NCBI GenBank assembly: GCA_015058625.1
Contig: SVCA01000010.1
Coordinates: 1-64,000, forward strand
DNA length: 64,000 nt
Direction: 5' to 3'
From: Pseudoselenomonas ruminantium
Lineage (GTDB): Bacteria > Bacillota > Negativicutes > Selenomonadales > Selenomonadaceae
A program made the position numbers and the translations under genes. The notes under the pieces are model-generated. The model made no database searches and was not told the origin of the DNA. It saw only the letters and a program-made list of their open reading frames with translations. Positions 17,989 through 26,698 of the stretch are shown here, one piece after another (positions within the stretch are counted from its first letter, which is position 1; each line of letters starts with the position of its first letter).

Positions 17989-19326
17989 ATGGAAGATATG
18001 CAGGGAAAGCCGTTCAAACTGAATATCGACAAGTTTACCGAGGCGGTATATGAGTGTTCCAGCGTCAAGCTGACGGGGAAAGTTACGCAGGTTATCGGTC
18101 TGGTCATTGAATCACAGGGGCCGACGGTGAGCGTGGGAGAGTTATGTTATGTAAGTTCCCATAATCCCGATGTGCCGCCCATCCCTGCCGAGGTGGTGGG
18201 CTTCCGTGAGGGCTATGTCATGCTGATGCCTGTCGGTGAGATGCAGGGCATTGGCCCCGGCTGTGAAGTGACTGCCGCCCAGCGCATGCTGAATGTCCGG
18301 GTGGGCGAAGAACTTCTGGGCCGTGTCTTGGACGGATTGGGCAATCCCATTGATGGCAAGGGTCCAATCCTTTGTAAGACGGAGTATGGTCTTAACGCTG
18401 ACCCACCGCATCCGCTGTCGCGGCCTCGTATCCACGACAGTCTTTATGTAGGGGTGCGGGCGATTGATGGCCTTATCACCATGGGCGAAGGACAGCGTAT
18501 CGGTATTATGGCTGGTTCCGGGGTGGGTAAATCCACCCTTCTTTCCATGATAGCCCGAAATACCGAAGCGGATATCAGCGTTATCGCTCTGGTGGGGGAA
18601 CGTGGCCGTGAGGTGCGTGACTTTATCGAGCGCGATTTGGGCGAAGAAGGCATGAAGCGCTCCGTGGTGGTGGTGGCGACATCTGACCAGCCTGCATTGG
18701 TGCGCATCAAGGGAGCCATGACGGCTACGGCCATTGCCGAATACTTCCGCGATCAGGGGCGCAAGGTCATCTTGATGATGGATTCGGTTACCCGCTTTGC
18801 CATGGCACAGCGTGAAGTCGGGTTGACCATTGGGGAGCCGCCGGCTACCCGTGGGTACACGCCTTCGGTATTTGCCATGCTGCCCAGACTGTTGGAGCGG
18901 GCGGGAACAAATTCCACCGGTTCCATTACAGGCATCTATACGGTGCTCGTCGATGGTGACGATATGAACGAGCCCATTGCCGATGCGGTGCGCTCCATTC
19001 TGGATGGGCATATCGTGCTCTCCCGCAGCATTGCGGCGCAGAATCACTTCCCCGCCATTGACATCATGCCCAGCGTCAGCCGTGTTATGAATGAAGTAGT
19101 GTCACCGGAACATTTGAAAGCAGCCCAGCAGATGCGGCAGCTTATGGCGGTGTACCGGGACGCAGAGGACCTCATTCATATCGGTGCTTATGTGAAGGGC
19201 TCCAGTGCTAAGATTGACGAGTCCATCCAAAAGATTGATGCCATAAATGAATTCCTCTGTCAGGGAATTTACGAGGTGGATTCCTATGAGGAAACCGAAA
19301 AGAAATTAATCGGGATTTCTGGGTGA
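17989..19326 (+). CDS. fliI: Flagellum-specific export ATPase FliI
   Basis: F1-beta-like hexameric ATPase that energises delivery of substrates to the flagellar type III gate. About 445 aa. Walker A is AGSGVGKS (about residues 175-182), and VILMMDSVTRFAMAQREVGL with GEPPATRGYTPSVFAMLPRL are family signatures. The ATG at 17989 follows GAGGT at good spacing; an in-frame TTG at 17974 is less likely. Confidence 0.97.
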   Translation: MEDMQGKPFKLNIDKFTEAVYECSSVKLTGKVTQVIGLVIESQGPTVSVGELCYVSSHNPDVPPIPAEVVGFREGYVMLMPVGEMQGIGPGCEVTAAQRMLNVRVGEELLGRVLDGLGNPIDGKGPILCKTEYGLNADPPHPLSRPRIHDSLYVGVRAIDGLITMGEGQRIGIMAGSGVGKSTLLSMIARNTEADISVIALVGERGREVRDFIERDLGEEGMKRSVVVVATSDQPALVRIKGAMTATAIAEYFRDQGRKVILMMDSVTRFAMAQREVGLTIGEPPATRGYTPSVFAMLPRLLERAGTNSTGSITGIYTVLVDGDDMNEPIADAVRSILDGHIVLSRSIAAQNHFPAIDIMPSVSRVMNEVVSPEHLKAAQQMRQLMAVYRDAEDLIHIGAYVKGSSAKIDESIQKIDAINEFLCQGIYEVDSYEETEKKLIGISG

Positions 19327-19332
19327 TAAGCC

Positions 19333-19797
19333 ATGAAGAAATTTAAGTTTCAGCTGGAAACCCTGCTGCGGGTCACCCGGCGCAAAAAAGATGATGCCGA
19401 GCGTGACTTTGCGGATGCCTCCCGCAAGGTGGAGGAAGCCCGGGAGGGCCTTAATACATTGCTGGCAGAAATGCAGAAAGGCCAGCAGGATTATGATGCT
19501 CTTTCCAGGGAAGGAATCCGGGTTACTGTAGGACGGTTGATGACCTTCAACAGTTTTTTTGCCTGGAAGCGGGAACAGATTGAAATGCAGCAGAACATCA
19601 TTCTGCAGATGAAAGCCGAGAAGCAGAAGAAACTCAAAGTCCTGATGGATGTGATGAGTTATCTAAAAAGTATAGAACAGCTGAAGGAACGCCGCTGGCA
19701 GGAGTATCAGGCAGAAGCTCTGCAGGAAGAACAGAAGATGCTCGACGAAATCGGACTCCAGCTCACCATGCGGCGTAAGAGGGAAGGGGTAAGCTAA
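19333..19797 (+). CDS. fliJ: Flagellar export chaperone FliJ
   Basis: Small coiled-coil protein that acts as the central stalk of the FliI hexamer. 154 aa. It starts FKFQLETLLRVTRRKKDDAE, the typical FliJ opening, and is helical and charged throughout with no hydrophobic segments. It lies 6 nt after fliI, and its TAA overlaps the next ATG by one base. Confidence 0.92.
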   Translation: MKKFKFQLETLLRVTRRKKDDAERDFADASRKVEEAREGLNTLLAEMQKGQQDYDALSREGIRVTVGRLMTFNSFFAWKREQIEMQQNIILQMKAEKQKKLKVLMDVMSYLKSIEQLKERRWQEYQAEALQEEQKMLDEIGLQLTMRRKREGVS

Positions 19798-20438
19798 TGA
19801 TGGATTTAACCGGTGTACGCCATGTACAGGCAAGAATTGCCCAGTTGCAGGAGCAGTTTGGAATGCCGGGAAACATGCCCGGAACAGGCTTCTCCCAAAA
19901 ACTGGAAAAGGAGATTCAAAAATCTCTGGGCCTTGCCAATACCGAAAAGGTGCAGGATACAGCAAAAGCGGCTGCAGAGGATAAAAGCCAGCAGCTTCCA
20001 GAAGTACAGCAGACAGAAGCGGCCAAAAAGGTTTCCAGTAAACTTCTGGACGATATGCCGCTGGCTGACCAGAATCTTAGCACCTTGATTGAAGCGGCGG
20101 CCCGCAAGTATAAGGTAGACCCCAAGCTGGTAGCCGCTGTGGCCGAAGTGGAATCCAATGGCAATCAGGATGCCGTTTCCTCTGTGGGCGCCATTGGCGT
20201 TATGCAGCTGATGCCGGATACAGCGGCATCTCTGGGGGTTGACCCCTATAATAAGCAGCAAAATATCGAAGGTGGAGCCAAATACCTGCGGCAGATGCTG
20301 GATACCTTTGGAGGTGACCTCAAGAAGGCAGTGGCAGCGTACAACGCCGGCCCTGGCGCGGTGAAGGATTATGGTGGTGTTCCACCGTACAAAGAGACGC
20401 AGAATTATGTAAGCAAGGTACTTGATATTTACAGATAA
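19797..20438 (+). CDS. Lytic transglycosylase (SLT domain) in the flagellar cluster
   Basis: 213 aa. The first ~95 residues are polar and not recognisable. The C-terminal ~115 residues form a Slt70-type lysozyme-like domain: the catalytic Glu lies in AEVESNG, followed by GAIGVMQLMPDTA, IEGGAKYLRQ and AVAAYNAGPGAV. It would cut peptidoglycan to let the rod through, the role FlgJ plays in enterobacteria. It has no signal peptide, so export through the flagellar apparatus is a reasonable inference. Start ATG 19797 overlaps the fliJ stop; ATG 19800 is an alternative. Confidence 0.88.
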   Translation: MMDLTGVRHVQARIAQLQEQFGMPGNMPGTGFSQKLEKEIQKSLGLANTEKVQDTAKAAAEDKSQQLPEVQQTEAAKKVSSKLLDDMPLADQNLSTLIEAAARKYKVDPKLVAAVAEVESNGNQDAVSSVGAIGVMQLMPDTAASLGVDPYNKQQNIEGGAKYLRQMLDTFGGDLKKAVAAYNAGPGAVKDYGGVPPYKETQNYVSKVLDIYR

Positions 20439-20455
20439 CAAAGGCGGGTTGGACA

Positions 20456-21109
20456 ATGGCAGCGAAGAAAAAAAAGAAAAAAGGCAGTAAAATAGTGAAA
20501 GTGCTATTAGTGCTCTTCCTGCTATTAGTACTGATTTTGGGAGGCTTTGCCCTGGGCGTTTACCTGCAGCTGATTGACACCCAGGAGGCCAATGAAAAAC
20601 TCAAGCTCTACGACCTGCCGGTGATTGGTGAATACTTTGTGCGTCCGGCACCGAGTAAGGATGACATGGAAAATCTTCCCGTGGAGGATGCGAAACCGGG
20701 CAAGGATAAGGACAAAGAAGCAAAGAAAGACGACAAGGATAAAAAAGAATCCAAGAAAATTGTCATAACCAAGGAAGAAATCGAAAAGCAAATGAAGCAG
20801 CGCGAAGCCGAGGAAAAGAAACGCGTTTCCAAGCTGGCCCGTCTGTACAATCAGATGAAGCCTAAGGATGCTGCTAAAGCCATGGACCAGCTCGATGATG
20901 ATATGTGCATTGCCATTTTACAGCGCATGGATGAAGCAGTCGTGGCTAAGATTATGACGGAATTTGATGAAGGCAAGACTGCCCGCATTACCCGTATCAT
21001 GTATGCCGGCACCAAGAAAGAAGTCAACACGGAAGAAGATGTCCGTAAGATGATGGAAGAAAAGGCCCAGCAGGAAAATCAGGAAGCGTCGGCACAACAG
21101 GAACAATAA
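20456..21109 (+). CDS. MotE/YlxF-like membrane protein
   Basis: 217 aa. A lysine-rich start is followed by one transmembrane helix (about residues 13-36), a Lys/Asp-rich linker (80-105), a charged helix, and an MgtE-N/MotE-like domain (LARLYNQMKPKDAAKAMDQL, then VVAKIMTEF). Bacillus YlxF and rhizobial MotE share this layout; MotE is a chaperone for a periplasmic motor protein. The position before fliK matches ylxF. The precise function here is inferred only from the domain and neighbours. Confidence 0.8.
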   Translation: MAAKKKKKKGSKIVKVLLVLFLLLVLILGGFALGVYLQLIDTQEANEKLKLYDLPVIGEYFVRPAPSKDDMENLPVEDAKPGKDKDKEAKKDDKDKKESKKIVITKEEIEKQMKQREAEEKKRVSKLARLYNQMKPKDAAKAMDQLDDDMCIAILQRMDEAVVAKIMTEFDEGKTARITRIMYAGTKKEVNTEEDVRKMMEEKAQQENQEASAQQEQ

Positions 21110-21121
21110 TTATTTGCTATG

Positions 21122-21158
21122 AAAATTCTCCTTTTCATCAAAGAAGGAGAATTTTTTA
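21122..21158 (+). terminator. Intrinsic terminator inside the flagellar cluster, after the MotE-like gene
   Basis: A perfect 12-bp stem (21122-21133 with 21144-21155), a 10-nt loop, and T residues in and after the right arm, starting 13 nt after the stop codon. It divides the cluster into an upstream flgB-motE unit and a downstream fliK unit. Confidence 0.82.
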
Positions 21159-21159
21159 T

Positions 21160-21187
21160 TTAAGTAAAAGTCACTTTTCGCCGATAA
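21160..21187 (+). promoter_or_regulatory. Candidate sigma-28 promoter for fliK
   Basis: GCCGATAA (21180-21187) matches the Firmicutes sigma-28/SigD -10 consensus at nearly every position. A TTAA at 21160-21163 with a 16-nt spacer is a plausible -35. It lies immediately after the terminator and 24 nt before the fliK start. sigma-28 itself is encoded at 44080. Confidence 0.6.
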
Positions 21188-21211
21188 ATACCATGAGAAG
21201 GAGGTGATTCA

Positions 21212-22885
21212 GTGAACACAGCAAATGTAATGGCAATTTCTCCGCAAGCCAGTGCCGCGCCTAAAGTTCAGCCCACAAGGACGGTGAGCAGGAATTCCAC
21301 AGGCAGTGCCAAGGATTCCTTCGGTGAGGTACTGGGCAAGGCAGGAGAAGATGCAGCAGGAAAAACGGCAAAATCGGCAGTACAGGGAAGTGAACAAGGA
21401 AATGTTGAGGCTAAGGAAGCTGATATAAAAGACGATATGCCAGACGGAACGGAGGCTGCTTTGAATAAGCAGCAGGGCAAGGAGCAAAAGGCAGGGAAAG
21501 CAGCCAAGGATGGAAAGGATGCGCAGGGAGCAAAAGCTACGGAAGGCAGCGAAGCATCAACAGGAGAACAGGAGTTAGGCAAGCTGGCCGCTCAGGCGGT
21601 GATGCTGAACTTTTCTCCGGAAGGGCAGGCCGCATTGGTCATGGAAGAAGTGCCACAGCAGGCAGAAGCGGCAGCCACAGTGAATCTGCAGAGTTTATTG
21701 CCCCAGTCAGCGGAAGATACTCAGAAAAATAAGAATTTCCTGGCAATGCTTTCGGGACAGCAGGTAAAGACAACGGGCAAAGAAACGGCTTTGGAGAATA
21801 TTCAGCCGGAACTTAACCAGAATCCGCAGGCAGGTTCACTGGAAATTAATCAGTCAGCAAAACCGGCGACCTTGTTGGAAGTCCAGTTAAGCAATCACCA
21901 GATTGCTAATCAAGTAGCAAATGCAGAAAATGTAGCAAATGCAGCGGATGAGTTGACCGCAAACCAAACGGAAATGCCGTCCTTAACGGTACTGAATAAT
22001 GGCAAGGAAAGAGCAGATGCCAAGGGAATGGCGCCTTTTGAGCAGAGCGAAGAGACGATGCCGTCCATGTCTGCTGGGAAGGTGAATGATTCAGTGACGT
22101 TGCAACAGGCGGCAGGTCAGGGAAAATTTCCTGAAGTCATGGTGCAGCCCCTAAAGACAGAAGAAGGGCAGCCCGTGAATAATCCGCTGGCAGGTGTCAA
22201 CATAACGGTTGAAGATGAAGTGCCGGTGGTAACGCAGTCCATGAACGCCCAGCAGAATCAGCTCAATGGCGAGGGCGGGCAGACAACGCAGCTTCCGGAA
22301 GAAGCTGTAGGTGATAAGGCGCCGGTTCAGCAGTCCGCCAATAACGAACCCATCAGCATGTTCCAGCAGAGCCTTAATGAGAGCCTGACAGGAACCAAGA
22401 GGACAGCGGATGTGAATCAGCCCCAGAACGTGCAGGAAGACTTTGGAGTTCCCCGTCAGATTGTGGAACAGGCAAGGCTCTTGCGGCGGGGACAGGATAC
22501 CCAGATGGTCATTAAACTCCACCCCGACCATTTAGGCGAACTTACCCTTAAGGTTTCCGTTTCGGCGGGCGGTGCAATCAATGCGTCCTTCCACAGCGAC
22601 AACGTGCAGGTAAGGGCTATCATTGAAAACACGCTGGTACAGCTGAAACAGGAACTCAACAATCAGGGACTCAAAGTGGATAACGTCGATGTCTATGCCG
22701 GACTCACGGACGGGCAGCTGCCTCAGGGAGAGGGACAGCAGGCATGGCAGCAGAATCAGGGACACAGTGGCAACAGCATTCGGAATATAGGAAATGTGGA
22801 AGAATATGGGGAAGAGACCGAAAATATAGCTGTTAGTCAGCAAAGCACAGCTGACGCTGCCGACGGTGTTGATTACCGAGTCTAA
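21212..22885 (+). CDS. fliK: Flagellar hook-length control protein FliK
   Basis: Secreted ruler that measures hook length and triggers the switch in export specificity. 557 aa, starting at a GTG six nt after a strong GGAGGTGA. The long N-terminal part (about 1-420) is low-complexity, rich in Ala, Gln, Glu and Asn, as in other FliKs. The conserved C-terminal Flg_hook domain (about 425-505) contains MVIKLHPDHLGELTLKVSV, SDNVQVRAIIE and LKVDNVDVYAG. Confidence 0.93.
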   Translation: MNTANVMAISPQASAAPKVQPTRTVSRNSTGSAKDSFGEVLGKAGEDAAGKTAKSAVQGSEQGNVEAKEADIKDDMPDGTEAALNKQQGKEQKAGKAAKDGKDAQGAKATEGSEASTGEQELGKLAAQAVMLNFSPEGQAALVMEEVPQQAEAAATVNLQSLLPQSAEDTQKNKNFLAMLSGQQVKTTGKETALENIQPELNQNPQAGSLEINQSAKPATLLEVQLSNHQIANQVANAENVANAADELTANQTEMPSLTVLNNGKERADAKGMAPFEQSEETMPSMSAGKVNDSVTLQQAAGQGKFPEVMVQPLKTEEGQPVNNPLAGVNITVEDEVPVVTQSMNAQQNQLNGEGGQTTQLPEEAVGDKAPVQQSANNEPISMFQQSLNESLTGTKRTADVNQPQNVQEDFGVPRQIVEQARLLRRGQDTQMVIKLHPDHLGELTLKVSVSAGGAINASFHSDNVQVRAIIENTLVQLKQELNNQGLKVDNVDVYAGLTDGQLPQGEGQQAWQQNQGHSGNSIRNIGNVEEYGEETENIAVSQQSTADAADGVDYRV

Positions 22886-22904
22886 AGCATAGAAGGTGAA
22901 AAAG

Positions 22905-23423
22905 GTGGCAAATTCATTAAACACAATCACAGTGGATGGTGTAACCCAGACGCTGGAAAACTATCAGGCAAGTCAGACGCAGGCCAACAAGGATAATAGT
23001 GCCTTAGGCAAGGATGCATTCCTGCAGTTATTGGTTACCCAGATGAAGTATCAGGACCCGCTGGACCCGCAGGATAATGGCGAATATTTGGCTCAGTTGG
23101 CTCAGTTCTCCGCATTGGAACAGATGACCAATGTAGCCGATGGCCTCAGTGATGTATCGAAACTGGTCGGCAACATTGACACTTCGGTACTGGTAGGCCA
23201 GCTCAGCAATATGATTGGCAAGGATATCCAGTGGACCATTGACACCACCAGCACGGACGCAAATGGCAAGGTTAGTACGACAACCTCCAAGATGGAAGGC
23301 AAGGTTACAGGAGTAAGCATTTCTGATGGCTCGCCCACGATTGTAGCCAGTGCCGGCGGCCAGTCCTATAAGGTCGCTATTGGCAACATCATCCGTATTG
23401 GAGAAGGTGTACAGGGAAGCTAA
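22905..23423 (+). CDS. flgD: Flagellar hook assembly scaffold FlgD
   Basis: Cap protein needed to polymerise the hook. 172 aa from GTG 22905, which has AGAAGG 8 nt upstream; a GTG at 22896 overlaps that site. The N-terminal motif LGKDAFLQLLVTQMKYQDPL is diagnostic. The C-terminal half is shorter than in enterobacterial FlgD but normal for Firmicutes. Confidence 0.94.
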   Translation: MANSLNTITVDGVTQTLENYQASQTQANKDNSALGKDAFLQLLVTQMKYQDPLDPQDNGEYLAQLAQFSALEQMTNVADGLSDVSKLVGNIDTSVLVGQLSNMIGKDIQWTIDTTSTDANGKVSTTTSKMEGKVTGVSISDGSPTIVASAGGQSYKVAIGNIIRIGEGVQGS

Positions 23424-23457
23424 ATTATTTTGGCTATGAATAAGGGAGGAGAGAATC

Positions 23458-23841
23458 ATGCACCCCATCCTTCCGCTTCAAGGACGAATACCCAGTTTGC
23501 AAGGTACTGCACAGACGCATAATGCGAGCCAAATCAGCTTTCAAGATTTTCTGCAAAGTGCGCAGGAGAAGGAATCTGCCAAAGGCGCAGAAATTGCCTT
23601 CTCCGTGCATGCGCAGAACCGCTTGCAAGAAAGGAATATCAATTTGAGCCATGAAGATTTGGCTCGCCTGCAGTCAGCCGTTGACAAGCTGGCCCAAAAG
23701 GGAGCGAGGGAATCCCTCATCTACATGCAGGAGGTGGCGCTGGTAGTCAGCGTAGCCAACCGCACGGTAATCACCGCTCTGGAAAAACTCCAGGGCACAG
23801 ACAACATAATAACGAATATTGACAGTGCAGCAATCATTTAA
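23458..23841 (+). CDS. Flagellar operon protein of the TIGR02530 type
   Basis: 127 aa, soluble. It matches the small family found between flgD and flgE in Firmicutes (recognised from FSVHAQNRLQERNI and the closing VITALEKLQG...ITNIDSAAII). Function is not established; the end of the protein is unusually conserved for the family, suggesting a binding role in hook assembly. A GGAGGAGAG ribosome-binding site precedes the ATG. Confidence 0.85.
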   Translation: MHPILPLQGRIPSLQGTAQTHNASQISFQDFLQSAQEKESAKGAEIAFSVHAQNRLQERNINLSHEDLARLQSAVDKLAQKGARESLIYMQEVALVVSVANRTVITALEKLQGTDNIITNIDSAAII

Positions 23842-23946
23842 GAGTTGGACCGATAAGGAGACTTGGAGATACTGACCGATTGAGGTATCTCGCGATTGCT
23901 GCATCATAAGAAAAAATCTTTTCATGTAAGGAAAGGAAGATTCATT

Positions 23947-25593
23947 ATGATGCGTTCGCTTTTTTCTGGTGTTTCGGGACTTAAGGGACATCAAACGAGA
24001 ATGGATGTTATCGGCAATAATATTGCTAACGTAAATGCCACGGGCTTCAAATCCAGCCGTGTAACTTTTGCCGATACGCTGAGTCAGACACAGACTGCAG
24101 CTTCGGCTCCTGGTGATACTTTGGGCGGCACGAACCCCAAGCAGATTGGTCTTGGTACGGGCGTAGCCAGCATTGACCTGCTTTTCACCGATGGCAGTGC
24201 CCAGCAGACAGGCAAAAATACGGACGTGGCTCTGTCGGGCAATGGCTTATTTGTAGTAAAGAGCGGCAAAGATACTTACTATACTCGTGATGGCGCTTTT
24301 GAATTCGATGCGGATGGTAACTATGTATTGCCGGGAAGCGGCCACTATGTACAGGGCTGGATGGCTAAAGACGGTGTGTTGACTACAAATGGCGGCATAG
24401 AAAATATCGTGGTCAAGGCCGGTAAAAGCATGGCGGCTAAGGCATCGGAAAAGATAACCTACGAGAACAATCTTAATTCGGCGGCGTTAACTATTAGTAA
24501 GATATCTGGAGGAAATGGTACTATTCAAGCTGCTGATGTATCTGCGTCCAATCCAGTGACTTTGAATATTAATGGTACAACCTATACAGTAACAGGTATT
24601 ACAAGTAATATAGATCCTAGCGCAACATGGACAGTGAATGCGGCCGTCGCGGTCGGTGACACTACCATTACTATAAAAGATGGTACCAATCCTGCTGTAA
24701 CATGTACCCTTTCAACTGCTACAACCGCTGCAATTCCTGCATCTACTAGTGTGAACAGTGTGAGTGGTCCCCTGAAAAGCTCCACTGCCAGTACGACTAA
24801 GCCCGTAACATTGACTATGAGTGATGGTTCTACTGTGACTCAGACTTCGGGAACGTACACTACTGGATACAGTCTGCCGATTACGACAACTGTTAATGTC
24901 TATGATACTTTAGGCAACGTCCATACGTTGAATCTTTTCTTTACTAAGACGAAGGTTTCTAGTTCCACCGGTAATGAATGGACATTATCGCTAGATTCCG
25001 ATATTACGAAGACCAGTACGACAATTACAGAGACGGATGGTTCCACGACCACGCTTACGTTGAATCCAGTAACTATCAATTTTACGACTTCCGGTAAGTA
25101 CAACAGCGGTACTGGTTCCACTACACTTACCTTAACGAATGGTGCTTTGGGTACGCAAAGTGTTGCTATTGATTTATCTACCCTTACCCAATATGCTGGT
25201 AGCAACACAGTGAAGGGAGAGGCTAATGGTAATGCTGCAGGTACATTGAAGAGTGTATCTATTGACCAGTCTGGTATTATCACAGGCGTATATACTAATG
25301 GTGTGCGTCAATCAGAAGCGCAGATTGCCATTGCTCAGTTTAGTAATGCCTCCGGCCTGACCAAGACGGGTAGCAGCCTCTATCAGGAATCCAACAACTC
25401 CGGTACGGCTAATGTCAAGACGGCTGCCGACTTGGGCGTAACCATCACTCCGTCGGCTCTTGAAATGTCCAATGTGGATATTGCCAATGAATTCTCCGAT
25501 ATGATTATCACCCAGCGCGGCTTCCAGTCTAACTCCAAGGTCATCACCGTCGGTGATGAGATGCTGGAGACGCTCATCAATATGAAACGCTAA
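23947..25593 (+). CDS. flgE: Flagellar hook protein FlgE with a large variable central domain
   Basis: Hook subunit, about 548 aa, roughly twice the length of Bacillus FlgE. The N-terminus (MMRSLFSGVSGLKGHQTRMD, then GNNIANVNATGFKSS) and C-terminus (SNVDIANEFSDMIITQRGFQ with ITVGDEMLETLINMKR) are classical axial-protein segments that form the D0 core. Residues ~180-440 are Thr/Ser/Asn-rich beta-type sequence with few charged residues, as expected for surface-exposed outer domains; codon choice there differs from the flanks. Start ATG 23947 follows AAGGAAG; upstream in-frame codons lack a site. Confidence 0.95.
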   Translation: MMRSLFSGVSGLKGHQTRMDVIGNNIANVNATGFKSSRVTFADTLSQTQTAASAPGDTLGGTNPKQIGLGTGVASIDLLFTDGSAQQTGKNTDVALSGNGLFVVKSGKDTYYTRDGAFEFDADGNYVLPGSGHYVQGWMAKDGVLTTNGGIENIVVKAGKSMAAKASEKITYENNLNSAALTISKISGGNGTIQAADVSASNPVTLNINGTTYTVTGITSNIDPSATWTVNAAVAVGDTTITIKDGTNPAVTCTLSTATTAAIPASTSVNSVSGPLKSSTASTTKPVTLTMSDGSTVTQTSGTYTTGYSLPITTTVNVYDTLGNVHTLNLFFTKTKVSSSTGNEWTLSLDSDITKTSTTITETDGSTTTLTLNPVTINFTTSGKYNSGTGSTTLTLTNGALGTQSVAIDLSTLTQYAGSNTVKGEANGNAAGTLKSVSIDQSGIITGVYTNGVRQSEAQIAIAQFSNASGLTKTGSSLYQESNNSGTANVKTAADLGVTITPSALEMSNVDIANEFSDMIITQRGFQSNSKVITVGDEMLETLINMKR

Positions 25594-25626
25594 TAATATA
25601 GGGGCTGAGAATATTCTCTGCCAGCT

Positions 25627-25665
25627 AAAGTCCGCTGATGGAAAGTATCAGCGGGCTTTATTATT
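25627..25665 (+). terminator. Intrinsic terminator after flgE
   Basis: A 13-bp stem with one G-T type mismatch (25627-25639 with 25647-25659), loop GGAAAGT, then TTATT. It starts 33 nt after the flgE stop. Confidence 0.7.
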
Positions 25666-25716
25666 GCAATTTGTTGGGGAGTTCGTGGTTATGGTATCCC
25701 GTTCATACGTGGTCAT

Positions 25717-25907
25717 GGGGGAACGGGGAGTAATTTTTCTGTTTTCCGCTAAACGCCCCCTCGGAAAGGCGCGCTGTCCAGTTACCTGCGCCGGGCAGGC
25801 CGGCGGCGCTGCTTTCAGCTTATTTGCTTGGCAACTTTCTGCTGGGGCCGGCCTTCACTTCGTTCAGGCAGTCGCTCCCTACAGAAAAATCACTCCCCGT
25901 TCGCCCC
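25717..25907 (+). repeat. MITE-like element A, about 190 bp with ~26-bp terminal inverted repeats
   Basis: The ends 25717-25742 and 25881-25907 are inverted copies differing by one indel and two mismatches. The interior shares blocks such as ACCTGCGCCGGGCA and CACTTCGTTC with element B read on the other strand, so A and B are two copies of one family in opposite orientation. No transposase gene is present. Confidence 0.75.
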
Positions 25908-26015
25908 AAGTTACGGATTATACAAGCGGCGAGAACTCGGTACTCCCGTAACAAGAACATCGATGTACTTGTTTCTTGTCACCGTGAAGATGCCAGCTTA
26001 TACGGACATCGCTTA

Positions 26016-26210
26016 GGGCGGAGATGGTGATGCTTTTCGCCGTGGAACGACTGTCCGAACGAAGTGAGGACTGGCCCACAAACGATAGTTCCTGGACATT
26101 AAGATGAACATACGCGCCGCCGGTCTTGCCCGGCGCAGGTTGCTAAAAAGCCCATACATTTGCTTGTGGGTCATTTAGTGGAACGGCGAAAAGTATTACC
26201 ACCTCCGCCC
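26016..26210 (-). repeat. MITE-like element B, inverted relative of element A
   Basis: The ends 26016-26043 and 26183-26210 are inverted copies over 28 nt with three mismatches. The outer motif GGTGGTAATACTTTTC resembles the arms of the palindrome at 5129-5207. Confidence 0.75.
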
Positions 26211-26432
26211 CATTGAGCTGTAACAAAAAAATAAAGCGCGCACTATCAAACTGCAATTTATCTGTGCATACAACCGGGGAAATCATTTTTCGCAGCCTTC
26301 ATTCCTGCTTAACAGGTAAATTTTTTTGAATTTTTCCAAGAAACTTTCAACCTGAAAAAGGGAAAAAGCGGCCTCGTGACGAAATTTAAGAGAATAAGAA
26401 AGCATGGCAAGGATGTAAGGGGGAAAAGAAAA

Positions 26433-26630
26433 ATGATTAAGCTGACAAAGTTTAATTCGCAGACAAATAAAAAAGGAGAATTCGTGCTCAATGCCGAAAT
26501 AATAGAAACGATAGAGGAAACGCCGGATACAGTCATAACCCTGACCAACGGCAAAAAGTTCATTGTTGAAGAACCAATGGACGAAATCGTCCGCCGGGTG
26601 ATGAAGTACCGCCGGGCACTTCATCAATGA
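26433..26630 (+). CDS. flbD: FlbD/SwrD-family flagellar protein
   Basis: 65 aa. IKLTKFNSQTNKKGEFVLNA and DTVITLTNGKKFIVEEPMDE are hallmarks of the small FlbD family. In Bacillus the homologue SwrD sits at the same place, between flgE and fliL, and raises motor torque needed for swarming. The ATG at 26433 has AAGGGGGAAAAG upstream; longer in-frame starts lack a site. It is the first gene after the repeat-containing gap, so it must be reached by read-through or by a local promoter not identified. Confidence 0.88.
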   Translation: MIKLTKFNSQTNKKGEFVLNAEIIETIEETPDTVITLTNGKKFIVEEPMDEIVRRVMKYRRALHQ

Positions 26631-26698
26631 TTTTGATGTGGACAAGTCCTCATCAGCTGGTATAATGGGATAGTAACTTTTTATGGAGGGATAAACCT

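Larger units (their letters stand above)
25594..26432. other. Long intergenic region with two inverted repeat elements, between flgE and flbD
   Basis: These 839 bp interrupt an otherwise tightly packed cluster. They contain a terminator hairpin right after flgE (25627-25659), palindromic element A (25717-25907), a ~108-bp connector, palindromic element B (26016-26210), and an AT-rich stretch before flbD. Short open frames inside element A have no ribosome-binding site or recognisable protein and are not called as genes. Confidence 0.75.

Noticed and set aside
25664..25951. A 95-codon frame in the flgE-flbD gap
   Set aside because: It runs across the inverted-repeat element, lacks a ribosome-binding site, and its translation resembles no protein.
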